Source: PALSA-1440 sp050011195
GTDB lineage: Bacteria > Verrucomicrobiota > Verrucomicrobiia > Limisphaerales > UBA8199
Assembly (NCBI GenBank): GCA_050011195.1
Contig: JBEKJO010000002.1
Coordinates: 32,346-96,345 of the forward strand
Direction: 5' to 3'
DNA: 64,000 bases
Position numbers and translations under genes: made by a program. Below are positions 55,936 to 64,000 of this stretch, one piece after another (position 1 is the stretch's first letter; every line of letters starts with the position of its first letter). The notes beneath the pieces were generated by a model. It did not search any database. It had not been told where the DNA came from and was given only the letters and a program-made list of their open reading frames with translations.

Positions 55936-57930
55936 ATGAAATGGTTTGCCGTCATCGTTGCGCTCCTCCTGGCCTTGTCGGGCGCGCGGGCAGAGGGGCC
56001 GGATGACCAGTATGTCCGCATTTACAATCTGATCCAGGAGGCCGACAAGCTGAACAGTGGCGGCCAGCCCCGCGAGGCTTTGCCGAAGTATCTGGAGGCC
56101 CAGACTGCTTTGCAGCGGTTCCAAAAGGGGTTTCCGGATTGGAACGTCAAAGTGATCAGTTTCCGGCTCAACTATGTCGCCGCAAAAATCGCCGCCGTGT
56201 CCGCCCGGATTCCAGCCCCGGTCGCGCCGGCCCCAGGCAGCACCGTCGTAAAGCCGGCAGCCCCTCCGAGCGCGGGCCCCCAGCCAGTCCCACCCGCGCC
56301 CCCGAGCGATTGGGAGAATCAACTTGCCGCCTTGAAGGATCAAGTGGCCCGGTTGCAGGCGGACAAGGCCATCCTTGAAGCCAAGCTCAAGGAGGCGCTG
56401 GCGGTCCAGCCCGCCGCCCTGGACCCGCGCGAGCTGGCCCGGGCGGAGGAAAAAATCCGAGGGCTGCTTAAAGAGAATGACCTGCTCAAAGTCAGCCTGG
56501 CTCAGGAGCAGGCCAAACTGTTGCCGGCCCCCGACACGAAGGTTCTGGAGGAAACGCGACAGGCCCTCGCGGAGGCCAATCGCAAGCTGGCGGAGCAAAC
56601 CAAAACTGCGAATGGGCTGGCGCTCGAAAAGACGGCCCTCCAAAACAAGCTGGATAACCTGACCCCCAGTCCCGCCAACGCTGCCGCGCTCGAAACGACC
56701 AGGAAGGCGCTCGAGGAGGCCAAACGCAAACTGGCCGAACAATCCAAACTCGCTTCCGAACTGGCACTGGAGAAAGAGGCCCTCCAGGGCCGCTTGAAGA
56801 CCTTGAACGCGGAGGCCGAAGCCGCCGCCGCGCTGCGCGCCGAAAACCAACTCCTGCAAAAGCAGCTTGCCGATTTGAAGGCCGCTCCGCCGCCGACAGC
56901 CAAAGCGGAAGAGGCCAACCGTCAGTTGGCCCAGGCCCAGGCGCAAATTGCCGCCTTGCAATCCGACAAGGAAATGCTCCGGCTCGAGAAGCTCACTCTG
57001 GAGAACCGGGTCAAGCAGTTGTCCGCCTCGCCGGTGACCCCGGCCGCCCTCCCGGCGCCGACCCAGACCACCGACGCCAGCCGGATCAAGCAACTGGAGC
57101 GGGAGCGGGACGATCTGCAGAAGCAACTCGCCGCCGCCAACAAGGAGCTCTACAGCCGCAAGGGCAACGCGGCGGCCGCCCGCCTGGCGGACATCGAGAA
57201 TCAATTGGTCACGCTGCGGGCCCGGTTAGAAGTGTTCGAGGCGCGGCAAGTGCCTTATACGGCGGAGGAATTGGCCCTCTTCAAGCAGCCGGAAACCCAA
57301 CTCGCCCAGGCTGATCGCAAAGGTAGTTGGAAATCGGTCCGGGAGCTGCCCCCCGATACCGTGGCGCTCCTGGCCGAGGCGCAACGCCACTACGCCAACA
57401 AACAATTCGACCAAGCTGAGCAAAATTACCTGCAGGTGCTGCAGCGGGACAACAAGAATGTTCCCACCCTCGCCAACCTCGCCGCGATTGAACTCGATCT
57501 CGACCATTTCGAGGCCGCCGAGATCAACATCAAGCAAGCCGTGGCTCTCGCTCCCGAGGACCCTTACAGCCTCTTCGTCCTGGGCCGCTTGCGTTTCCGC
57601 CAGAGGAAATACGATGAGGCGATTGACGCGTTCAGCCGCGCGGCGAACCTCGATCCGCTGGATGCCCAAATCCAGAACTTTCTCGGTCTGGCGCTCAGCG
57701 AGAAGGGCCTGCGCGGCCCGGCCGAGACCGCCCTGCGCAAGGCCATTCAACTCGATCCCGGCTACGCCAACGCGCACAATAATCTGGCCGTGGTTTACAT
57801 CACCCAGCAGCCGCCGCTGGTGGAGTTGGCCCGCTGGCATTACCAAAAAGCCCGCGCCGCCGGCCACCCCCGCAACCCGGAGCTGGAAAAAATGCTCGAC
57901 GCCCAGAAGGCCGCCGCCAGCGGCCAATGA
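55936..57930 (+). CDS. Secreted coiled-coil and TPR protein
   Basis: The protein has 664 residues with a signal peptide (FAVIVALLLALSGARA). Residues about 20-80 are helical, then a Pro/Ala linker, a long coiled coil from 115 to 420 (repeated LAEQ, LALEK, ALQ heptads), then TPRs (TVALLAEAQRHYANKQFDQAEQNYLQVLQRDNK, YSLFVLGRLRFRQRKYDEAIDAF, GLRGPAETALRKAIQLDPGYANAHNNLAVVYI). It is probably a periplasmic scaffold. The role is unknown. Confidence 0.85.
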   Translation: MKWFAVIVALLLALSGARAEGPDDQYVRIYNLIQEADKLNSGGQPREALPKYLEAQTALQRFQKGFPDWNVKVISFRLNYVAAKIAAVSARIPAPVAPAPGSTVVKPAAPPSAGPQPVPPAPPSDWENQLAALKDQVARLQADKAILEAKLKEALAVQPAALDPRELARAEEKIRGLLKENDLLKVSLAQEQAKLLPAPDTKVLEETRQALAEANRKLAEQTKTANGLALEKTALQNKLDNLTPSPANAAALETTRKALEEAKRKLAEQSKLASELALEKEALQGRLKTLNAEAEAAAALRAENQLLQKQLADLKAAPPPTAKAEEANRQLAQAQAQIAALQSDKEMLRLEKLTLENRVKQLSASPVTPAALPAPTQTTDASRIKQLERERDDLQKQLAAANKELYSRKGNAAAARLADIENQLVTLRARLEVFEARQVPYTAEELALFKQPETQLAQADRKGSWKSVRELPPDTVALLAEAQRHYANKQFDQAEQNYLQVLQRDNKNVPTLANLAAIELDLDHFEAAEINIKQAVALAPEDPYSLFVLGRLRFRQRKYDEAIDAFSRAANLDPLDAQIQNFLGLALSEKGLRGPAETALRKAIQLDPGYANAHNNLAVVYITQQPPLVELARWHYQKARAAGHPRNPELEKMLDAQKAAASGQ

Positions 57931-57974
57931 CCGCGGCTTGCACTACGACCTCCAAACTGCAGCCGGCAGATTTT

Positions 57975-58009
57975 GGACTTTGGACTTTGGACTTTGGGCT
58001 TTAGACTAT
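57975..58009 (+). repeat. 7-bp tandem repeat (ggacttt x3 plus two variants) before yjbQ
   Basis: The units are ggacttt three times, gggcttt and agactat, ending 7 bases before the ATG at 58017. This is the same family as 52771-52805. It occupies the place of a ribosome site. Confidence 0.88.
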
Positions 58010-58016
58010 CAGTCAG

Positions 58017-58439
58017 ATGTTGCGCCAGGCCTTGCAAGAGATAACCGTTTCCACCCGCGGCCGTGGCCTCTACGAATTTACCGGCCAAGTGGCCAAGTGG
58101 GTCTCGCAGAACGACTTTACCCGCGGTTTGGTGACCCTCCACCTCCGCCACACTTCTGCCTCGCTGCTCATTCAGGAGAATGCCGACCCGGACGTGCGGC
58201 GTGACTTGGAGCATTTTTTCGCCCGCCTTGTGCCGGACGGTGACCCGCTCTTCGCGCACACGGTCGAGGGCGACGACGACATGCCCGCGCACGTGCGCAC
58301 CGCCCTTACAGCCGTCAACCTTTCCATTCCCGTCAGTCAGGGCCGGCTGGCGCTGGGCGCCTGGCAGGGCATTTACCTTTGGGAACACCGCCGCTCGCCC
58401 CACTCCCGCGCCATTACTCTGCACTTCGTGGGGGAATAA
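58017..58439 (+). CDS. yjbQ: YjbQ / UPF0047 family protein
   Basis: The protein has 140 residues, the usual length. The family pattern is RGLYEFTGQVAKWV, GLVTLHLRHTSASLLIQENADPDVRRDLEHFFARLVP, AHVRTALTAVNLSIPVSQGRLALGAWQGIYLWEHR and the C-terminal RAITLHFVGE. E. coli YjbQ has weak thiamine-phosphate synthase activity. The His/Glu/Asp set is intact. Confidence 0.93.
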   Translation: MLRQALQEITVSTRGRGLYEFTGQVAKWVSQNDFTRGLVTLHLRHTSASLLIQENADPDVRRDLEHFFARLVPDGDPLFAHTVEGDDDMPAHVRTALTAVNLSIPVSQGRLALGAWQGIYLWEHRRSPHSRAITLHFVGE

Positions 58440-58643
58440 GCCGAACCCGCAATTCCCCGCCAACGCGCCCAACACCGGGCTACGGGCGCGTGACTAGCCC
58501 GGTGGTGTGGGGGCCGGGGTGTTGGCGTGGGCAAAGGCGAAAGCTGTCTTTCAGTACGGCGGCTGTCTTGATTAGCTCAACCCGCGTAACTATGTGCTTT
58601 CCAATGCCGCTCAATCCCGGCATTTTCCACTACGTTTTGAACT

Positions 58644-60998
58644 ATGACTTCCTTTAAGCGTCGGATTTGCTGGAGTGTGGTTTGGGCTGCCGGCCTGAGC
58701 TTCACGGTGAGCGGCCTCGCCGCCACCACCAACACCAACCGCTTCGGCTTCACCGGCCCGGAGATATTCCCGATCGACAGCCAGATCAGCCAACTGCACG
58801 TCGCGGACCTTGACGGCGACGGCTTGAACGACCTCATCGTGGTGAATAACGCCCGGTCCCGCATCAACCTGCTCTACAACCAGACCGGCAAGACCAACCT
58901 GACCGCAAAGCCCAAACCCACGGGCAAACACGACTTGAACGAGCTGCCACCGGATGCCCGTTTCCGCATCGAATCCATCACCTCCGAAAAACGCATCTCC
59001 GCCCTGGTCGTCGCCGACTTGAACAGCGACGGCCGCCCGGACCTCGCCTACTACGGCGACCCCCGGGAATTGATCGTGCTTTACAACCAGGGCACCAATG
59101 GTTGGAGCGCCCCCAAACGCTGGCCCATCGACGACGGCCAGCTCTTGCCCGGCGGGCTTTGCACCGGTGATCTCAATGGCTCTGGCCGCACTGGCCTGGT
59201 GTTGCTGGGAGAAAACTGCGTCTATTTCCTCCCCCAAAAGGAGGACCACTCCCTCGGTGAGCCGCAGAAGATTCCCTTCTCAGGCTCGGTCAAGTCCTTC
59301 CAGGTGGTCGATATTGACGGCAACGGGCGCAGCGATCTGCTGTTGGTGAATTGGGACGACCGCAATCCGTTCCGATTCCGGTTGCAGAAGCAGGATGGGT
59401 CACTGGGCCCGGAGATTTATTTCTCCACCGCACCCATTCGCTCCTACTTGGCCGACAGCCTCGAGGAGAACAAAAAGACCCAGGTCATCAGCATCGCCGA
59501 GAATTCCGGTCGGGCGCAGGTTTCCGAGTTTACCCGCAAACCGGCCGAGCCGCTCTCTGGTTCTTTTCGCCAGGGCCAGTTCCAGGTCTGGCCCCTCACC
59601 AGGACCGACAAGGCCCGCCGCGGCCTCTTGTGGGCCGATCTCAATGGCGACGGCCTGCCCGACTTGCTCGTCGCCGAGCCGGATAGCGGCCAGATTTCCA
59701 TCTATTTCCAGGAGAAGGATGGCTCGCTGGCCGCCCCGAAGACCTTCCCCACCCTGGCGGGCATCAGCGATCTGGCCGTCGCCGACTGGAACGGTGACGG
59801 CAAACCGGACATCTTCATGCTCAGCACCGATGAACAGCAGGTCGGCGTCACCCGCCTCGATGAGAAACAGCGGCTGCCGTTCCCCACTCTGCTCCCGCTC
59901 GACGGCAAGCCGCTCGCGCTCGCGGTTGGCAAACTCCGGCCCGGGGCCAAGCCCGTGCTCGCCATGATCGTCGAGCGGGAAGGCAAGGGCGACCCGGAGC
60001 CCCGCCGTTTTCTGGTGACCCGCACCGCCGACGGCCAGACCAAATCCCAGAAGCTCAGCAAGGACTTCAAGGCCAACCCGACCACGCTCGCCTTTCACGA
60101 CGTCGATCAGGATGGGCTGATGGACCTGGTGCTCCTCATGCCCTACGAAAAAGTCAAAATCCTGCGCCAGGTCCCGGGCAAGGACTTCGAGGAACTGGAC
60201 GTCGATCCCCCGGGCGGCGCTCGCGAGCTGGCCCAGCCCTGGCTCGGCGCGGCGGACATTGACGGCGACGGCAAACCGGAACTGCTGCTCACCCAGAAGA
60301 ACTTTCTCCGCGCGGTCGTCTTGCAGCGCGAAGCCCCGCCGCCCAACTCAACCAACTTGGGCGCCTGGACCTTCACCGTCAAGGAACAGATCAACGGCGC
60401 GGGCAGCAACTCGCGCCTCGCCGGCGCCGCCGCCTTGCCCAACGGGACCAACGCCATCCCCTCGCTCTTCCTCCTCGATGTCGAACGCAAAGTCCTGACC
60501 CTGTGCGAACGCGACCGCGCCGGTCTCTGGCAGGTCGTGCGCAATCTCCCCTTGCCCGTCTCCGATTTCAACAGTCTGCAACCCCTCGCCCTCGGCGCTG
60601 GCAAAACCAATGCCGTCGCCTTCCTCGGTTTGAATGCCGTCGCCTGCCTCCCTTTGGACGGCCTGGTCTGGGAACTCACCGAACTCGACGGCTACGAAAC
60701 CCCGATCAAAGACGGCCACCTCCACGACGTCGTCACCGGCGATTTGGCCAACGATGGCCGCAAGGACCTCGTCTTCCTCGAAACCGCCAGAAACTACCTC
60801 GACCTCGTCATCTTCGACGCCCACCATAAGCTGGTCCCGGCCAACCGTTGGCCCGTTTTCGAAGAGCGCACCTTCCGCGGTCGCCGCAGTGACTTCCCCG
60901 AGCCCCGCGAAGCCGCCGTCGCTGACGTCACCGGCGACGGCAAGAACGACCTCATCATCCTCGTCCACGACCGCATCCTGGTCTATCCGCAGGAGTGA
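58644..60998 (+). CDS. Secreted FG-GAP/VCBS-repeat beta-propeller protein
   Basis: The protein has 784 residues with a signal peptide (RRICWSVVWAAGLSFTVSG). Multiple FG-GAP/VCBS blades carry calcium-type DxDGDGxxD loops: VADLDGDGLNDLIV, VADLNSDGRPDLAY, GDLNGSGRTGLVLL, VDIDGNGRSDLLLV, ADLNGDGLPDLLVA, ADWNGDGKPDIFM, DVDQDGLMDLVL, ADIDGDGKPELLL and a last VTGDGKNDLIILV. There are about nine to eleven blades across the whole length. This is a calcium-stabilised surface propeller of unknown ligand. Confidence 0.88.
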   Translation: MTSFKRRICWSVVWAAGLSFTVSGLAATTNTNRFGFTGPEIFPIDSQISQLHVADLDGDGLNDLIVVNNARSRINLLYNQTGKTNLTAKPKPTGKHDLNELPPDARFRIESITSEKRISALVVADLNSDGRPDLAYYGDPRELIVLYNQGTNGWSAPKRWPIDDGQLLPGGLCTGDLNGSGRTGLVLLGENCVYFLPQKEDHSLGEPQKIPFSGSVKSFQVVDIDGNGRSDLLLVNWDDRNPFRFRLQKQDGSLGPEIYFSTAPIRSYLADSLEENKKTQVISIAENSGRAQVSEFTRKPAEPLSGSFRQGQFQVWPLTRTDKARRGLLWADLNGDGLPDLLVAEPDSGQISIYFQEKDGSLAAPKTFPTLAGISDLAVADWNGDGKPDIFMLSTDEQQVGVTRLDEKQRLPFPTLLPLDGKPLALAVGKLRPGAKPVLAMIVEREGKGDPEPRRFLVTRTADGQTKSQKLSKDFKANPTTLAFHDVDQDGLMDLVLLMPYEKVKILRQVPGKDFEELDVDPPGGARELAQPWLGAADIDGDGKPELLLTQKNFLRAVVLQREAPPPNSTNLGAWTFTVKEQINGAGSNSRLAGAAALPNGTNAIPSLFLLDVERKVLTLCERDRAGLWQVVRNLPLPVSDFNSLQPLALGAGKTNAVAFLGLNAVACLPLDGLVWELTELDGYETPIKDGHLHDVVTGDLANDGRKDLVFLETARNYLDLVIFDAHHKLVPANRWPVFEERTFRGRRSDFPEPREAAVADVTGDGKNDLIILVHDRILVYPQE

Positions 60999-61020
60999 CC
61001 TACTGGTCTCATCCTGCTCG

Positions 61021-61038
61021 TAATCTTAATCTTAATCT
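61021..61038. repeat. 6-bp tandem repeat (taatct x3)
   Basis: Three perfect units lie in the gap between the FG-GAP and metzincin-Sel1 genes. Confidence 0.8.
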
Positions 61039-61111
61039 CCGACCGTCTTGACCTGCGCCCTCCCGAAGCGCGCTGCTTGTGCCGGCTTTACGCAACTGTT
61101 AAGGTCGTCCT

Positions 61112-62767
61112 ATGCGTCAGACCTTCGTCCGCAAACTAATCGGTGGGTGCATATTGGCGGCGCTGCTGGGGTTGACTGGATGTGTGACGCCCGTCCAGCG
61201 CGGCGATGAGACCCGCTGGCAGCCGCAGCTCCTCTACCTCAACCGCTCGCCCTGTCCTTCACTCTACGTTGAGGTGGCTGCTGTTGCCGGGACAGAACCG
61301 AGCGAGGCGGTGCTCGAGCAGTTGCGCCAGTTCTTGGCCAAATATTGCGACAAACCGGGCGGCATTCGTATCGTGCGTGATAACCTCATCCCTCGAACGG
61401 AAGCGCGAGGTTTCTCCCACGACGCGTTGGCGTGCCGGTACCTGCAAGGGCCGCCCGCAAACGGGACGAACTCCTCCCCGGCATTCATCTACATTTTGTA
61501 TTACGACAGCGCATTGTGCCAACGCCCGGAGGCCGGACAACGTGGGCCGATTCACAAACACCTGAGCCTGCAATATGATTTTGGTTGGGTGAACACGATC
61601 CAGCCGCACGCTCACCTGTTGCCATTTCCGGGAGCGATTTTCATCGACCGCCGCTTCTTAATAAAGTATTGCCCGCGTTCTTTGGAGGGGCTGCTGTTGA
61701 TGCATGAGGCCGGCCATGTGTTGGGCCTGGTTCAGAACGAGACCCACGGGTTCAACAATCACTGCACTAACCGGCTGTGCCTCATGCGGCCCAAGCTGAT
61801 GATTGACTTGCCCCGCGCCCTGTTCAGCCGGCAAAAAACCCTGCAAACGAATCTGTGCGAAATGTGCCAGGCGGACCTGAGGAAGGGCAGGACGGCGGCG
61901 GCGCCAACGAATCTTATTTTTCTCGGACCGGTGTTGGTCCGCTCGGAAGCAGGCTACTTCGTCGCCACGCTGCCGGGTCAACTGGTGCTCTTTTCCGGCG
62001 AGTTGGCCAAATTTGATGTCGAGCGCTTTTTGAAGCAGAGCCGGGAAGATGCTGATCACCCGGAGATTTGGCGGGGGCACCACGCGCGGACGTATTTTGG
62101 GGCGGGTTTGCAGGAGCCGCTGGCGGATTGGGCCAGGCAAATAGCTGGGATCGAGCAGGCCACGACGGACCGGTTGGAGTTGGTTCGACAGGCCGGCACG
62201 AATTGTGTGCCGGCGCTCCAGTGCGTGCTGGGGCAGGTGTATTTTCACGGAGAGAGGATTCCGAAAGACGAGAATGAAGCCGCCAAATGGTTCCGCAAAT
62301 CGGCTGAGTCGGGGTACGCTAAAGCGCAAGATCGGCTTGCCTGGTGTTTCGCAGATGGAAAAGGAGTGCCTCAAGACGACCGCGAAGCTTTCAATTGGTT
62401 CCGCAAGGCTGCCGAGCAAGGCTTTGCCGATGCGCAAAATCAACTCGGCGTAGGCTACGCCGAAGGATTTGGCGTCGGCAAGGACCCGAAGAAGGCGCTC
62501 CAGTGGTTTCGCAAAGCTGCCGAGGCAGGGGATGTAGGCGGCCAGAGAAACCTGGGACACGTTCTCGCACAGGGCCAGGGGACTTCCGTTGACGTGGTCC
62601 AAGCTTATCAATGGTTGAGTGTCGCCGCCGGGAAAGGCGACAAAGCCGCCAAGGAGGAACTAGCCGGCCTCACCAAAAAGCTAAGTCAAGGACAGCTGAA
62701 GCGAGGGCGGGAGAAGGCCGCTGCGTTTTCAAGGCAGAGTGCCAGCGAGCCGGCGCTCGTCGAATAG
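61112..62767 (+). CDS. Lipoprotein with archaemetzincin-like protease motif and Sel1 repeats
   Basis: The protein has 551 residues. The lipobox LTGC (Cys24) marks a lipoprotein. HEAGHVLG (His198, Glu199, His202) is a zinc-protease site; His212 or His217 could be the third ligand. It is followed by HCTNRLCLM (His217, Cys218, Cys223, Met225) and CEMC (249-252). This matches the order of the archaemetzincin pattern (HExxHxxG..HCx4CxM..CxxC) with longer spacers. From about residue 370, four to five Sel1 repeats follow (PKDENEAAKWFRKSAESGYAKAQ, DDREAFNWFRKAAEQGFADAQ, DPKKALQWFRKAAEAGDVG). The likely place is the outer or inner membrane facing the periplasm. Confidence 0.8.
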   Translation: MRQTFVRKLIGGCILAALLGLTGCVTPVQRGDETRWQPQLLYLNRSPCPSLYVEVAAVAGTEPSEAVLEQLRQFLAKYCDKPGGIRIVRDNLIPRTEARGFSHDALACRYLQGPPANGTNSSPAFIYILYYDSALCQRPEAGQRGPIHKHLSLQYDFGWVNTIQPHAHLLPFPGAIFIDRRFLIKYCPRSLEGLLLMHEAGHVLGLVQNETHGFNNHCTNRLCLMRPKLMIDLPRALFSRQKTLQTNLCEMCQADLRKGRTAAAPTNLIFLGPVLVRSEAGYFVATLPGQLVLFSGELAKFDVERFLKQSREDADHPEIWRGHHARTYFGAGLQEPLADWARQIAGIEQATTDRLELVRQAGTNCVPALQCVLGQVYFHGERIPKDENEAAKWFRKSAESGYAKAQDRLAWCFADGKGVPQDDREAFNWFRKAAEQGFADAQNQLGVGYAEGFGVGKDPKKALQWFRKAAEAGDVGGQRNLGHVLAQGQGTSVDVVQAYQWLSVAAGKGDKAAKEELAGLTKKLSQGQLKRGREKAAAFSRQSASEPALVE

Positions 62768-63289
62768 AGCGCCCTTGTCGTATTCGTTGCCGCCCCGGCA
62801 ACCCCCGCTGAGGCCCTTTGTCACGTACCCCACTCCAGCGCGCGAGCCGTCGTAGGCTCGACCCTTGCCAACCCGTCCCCCGCCAGAGACCGGCCCCGAA
62901 AAAACGACCCCAAGCCACCCCCTTTGGATTCTGCACTCCGCACTCCGCCTTCCGCATTCATGGCCCCCGACCCTGCCCTTGGCGGGCACAGCGAGGAGCT
63001 AAAGTGTCGCTCACCTGTGGCTAAACTACGGCTACGCTAGGGACATTTGACCCGTTATCCTAGGGTAGCTCGTGCCTCGCAAGCCTAGGCTGATGGATTT
63101 CCATCCTTTAAGGACGGTGGTATCAGCAAGAAGCGCCTGCACGCGAGGGCGCGTGCGCTCTGCGCTGCAAAGGCATCGTTAGGGCTGAGAGCAACACTTG
63201 CCAGGCGAAGGACACAACGCTTCCTTTCGCCCCGGGGGGCGTTGGTTGAAGAGGCCTGTCATGGGTGAAATTCGGGTCTATCCGTGGCG
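62768..63289. other. 522-bp region without a gene
   Basis: It holds dispersed repeat copy B (62865-62998), an actccgc heptamer run (about 62936-62956), a cctaggg..cctagg inverted pair (about 63059-63091), and the hairpin GGCGAAGGA/TCCTTTCGCC (about 63203-63233), which competes with CAACGC/GCGTTG (63207-63243). No known RNA family is recognised. A structured RNA is possible but unproven. Confidence 0.5.
62865..62998 (-). repeat. Dispersed repeat, copy B (inverted relative to copy A)
   Basis: Its reverse complement carries gggcagggtcgggggccatgaatgcgg, gcggagt heptamers, cgttttttcggggccggtctctggcggggg in the same order as 36925-37090. Confidence 0.75.
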
Positions 63290-64000
63290 CTAAGTGCCGC
63301 GCCAAAGCTCACGGCAGTGGGATTTGCGGCGGCGGCAGGCCAAGAAGGAGCGCCGACGGACGTTGGCGGCTACGGAAGCGCGTGGAAAGCGGGTTCCCCT
63401 TGTGCAAGGGGCATGTGAACGGGGTGTCCCCGGTGGACGCAGCGCGGCAGAGCCGCAACCAAACGGTGTCGCGCGAAGGGCGCGAAGGAGGCGAAGGCCA
63501 AAAAGGGAGAATTCTCCTTCGCTACCTTCGCGGGCTTCGCGCGACACTGGGTCATTGGGGGCCGGCGGGGAGAGGGGCGCGGGTTTGGGGGAGACCAGGG
63601 CGCTGTGGTCCTGGGGAGCGCTTTCCCAGCCGTGCCGTTGCTGGCAGGAGCGGAGGAAGACCTGTTGGTTCGGCCCCGGCGCCCGAAAGCGGGCCAGATA
63701 CAGCGCCGTGAGGTCGTGGACCCCCTCCTTGGGCACCGGCAGCAGACCCAGATAAACTGGCCGCCGCATAGTGGACCACCCCGCACTACAGGGCGCACTG
63801 CCAAAGAGCAGGAGGTCACCCTTGACCCGGTGCTTGAGCACTAATTCCAGCCGCAACCGCCCGGCGTCCCATCGAAGCCGCACTGCTTGCACCGGGTTGA
63901 GCCGAAACGGCGCCGGCGGGGGCGGGGGCCAGAGGAGCTTGGGCCGCCCAATCCGCCCCAGCCTGCTGTTGAACTTGACGTAGGCTTGTTGCCCGCTGAG
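63290..64000 (-). CDS. Unidentified protein, partial, N-terminus outside window
   Basis: 236 codons are visible; the frame is open to 64000. The upstream part (QQAYVKFNSRLGRIGRPKLLW, VKGDLLLFGSAPCSAGWS, PVYLGLLPVPKEGVHDLTALYLARFRAPG, QQVFLRSCQQRHGWE) has protein-like composition. The last about 100 codons (from SREAREGSEGEFSLFGLRLL on) run through a palindromic repeat and are Arg-rich, so the original stop may have been lost. I do not recognise the family. Confidence 0.5.
   Translation of the reverse strand, partial: LSGQQAYVKFNSRLGRIGRPKLLWPPPPPAPFRLNPVQAVRLRWDAGRLRLELVLKHRVKGDLLLFGSAPCSAGWSTMRRPVYLGLLPVPKEGVHDLTALYLARFRAPGPNQQVFLRSCQQRHGWESAPQDHSALVSPKPAPLSPPAPNDPVSREAREGSEGEFSLFGLRLLRALRATPFGCGSAALRPPGTPRSHAPCTRGTRFPRASVAANVRRRSFLACRRRKSHCRELWRGT
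63466..63547. repeat. 82-bp imperfect palindrome at the 3' end of the partial gene
   Basis: Outer arms GTGTCGCGCGAAG (63466-63478) and CTTCGCGCGACAC (63535-63547) are exact. Inner gcgaaggaggcgaagg and ccttcgctaccttcgc pair at 14 of 16, and the centre is GGAGAATTCTCC (63506-63517). A loop-side run ccaaaaa makes it asymmetric. Confidence 0.85.

Noticed and set aside
63170..63200. ggctgagagc, reminiscent of a TPP riboswitch core
   Set aside because: The other conserved TPP elements and a downstream thiamine gene are missing.

Overview
The window is high-GC bacterial DNA that looks like a free-living Verrucomicrobiota of the Limisphaerales/Pedosphaerales type. This placement is an inference. It rests on the mix of secreted glycan enzymes (GH36, a DUF2961/GH172 protein, a sialidase-like protein, Tat-exported Gfo/Idh/MocA and ThuA proteins), a large periplasmic alpha-2-macroglobulin, SBBP and FG-GAP repeat proteins with a shared FYRAFQSP C-terminus, and many different short tandem repeats (7-, 8- and 9-mers) in and between genes. 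No rRNA, tRNA or CRISPR array was seen.

Layout. 1-4832 (-): alpha-2-macroglobulin with a CSEQ thioester motif, cut by the window edge. 5.1-12.5 kb: PHB-depolymerase-like esterase, a multidomain glycoside hydrolase, a Tat-exported oxidoreductase, a ThuA protein behind a structured leader, and DUF1638. 12.6-19.1 kb: GH36 alpha-galactosidase divergent from a GalU-like nucleotidyltransferase and a 1116-aa protein that joins a fucokinase-like GHMP module to a C-terminal UDPGP-type pyrophosphorylase module. 19.2-23.0 kb: an orphan antitoxin, a truncated toxin and a direct 1.77-kb tandem duplication of an SBBP-repeat gene. 23.0-30.3 kb: GH172, UroD/MtaA-like protein, FmdB-like zinc ribbon, NAD(P)HX repair enzyme, a membrane protein, a zinc ribbon and fmt. 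30.4-32.5 kb: an apparently acquired ClpP-like protease with a small acidic partner, then a ParE-type toxin-antitoxin pair. 32.7-36.5 kb: O-methyltransferase, LTA-synthase-like sulfatase and a YqjD/YqjE/YqjK-like membrane trio.

36.5-37.7 kb is gene-poor and is followed by a two-gene restriction-modification-like cassette (adenine methyltransferase plus PD-(D/E)XK-like protein). 41.7-44.2 kb: two overlapping thymidylate-kinase-like genes, the second with Arg in place of the Walker A Lys, then a ROK kinase. 44.2-51.2 kb: sialidase-like protein, a CheB-CheR-PAS-histidine kinase fusion, and leuA preceded by a Leu-rich leader peptide and an intrinsic terminator, which together form a classical attenuator. 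51.2-62.8 kb: GT-C/TPR membrane protein, zinc-ribbon protein, DUF4118-PAS protein, coiled-coil/TPR protein, YjbQ, FG-GAP protein, and a lipoprotein that combines an archaemetzincin-like protease motif with Sel1 repeats. 62.8-63.3 kb is non-coding and carries one half of a dispersed inverted repeat. A partial gene leaves the window at 64000.

The most notable items are the leu attenuator, the methyltransferase/nuclease pair, the reversed-order FKP-like fusion, the Walker-A-variant kinase pair, the archaemetzincin-Sel1 lipoprotein, the duplication-truncated toxin, and the spread of short repeats into reading frames that stay free of stops.
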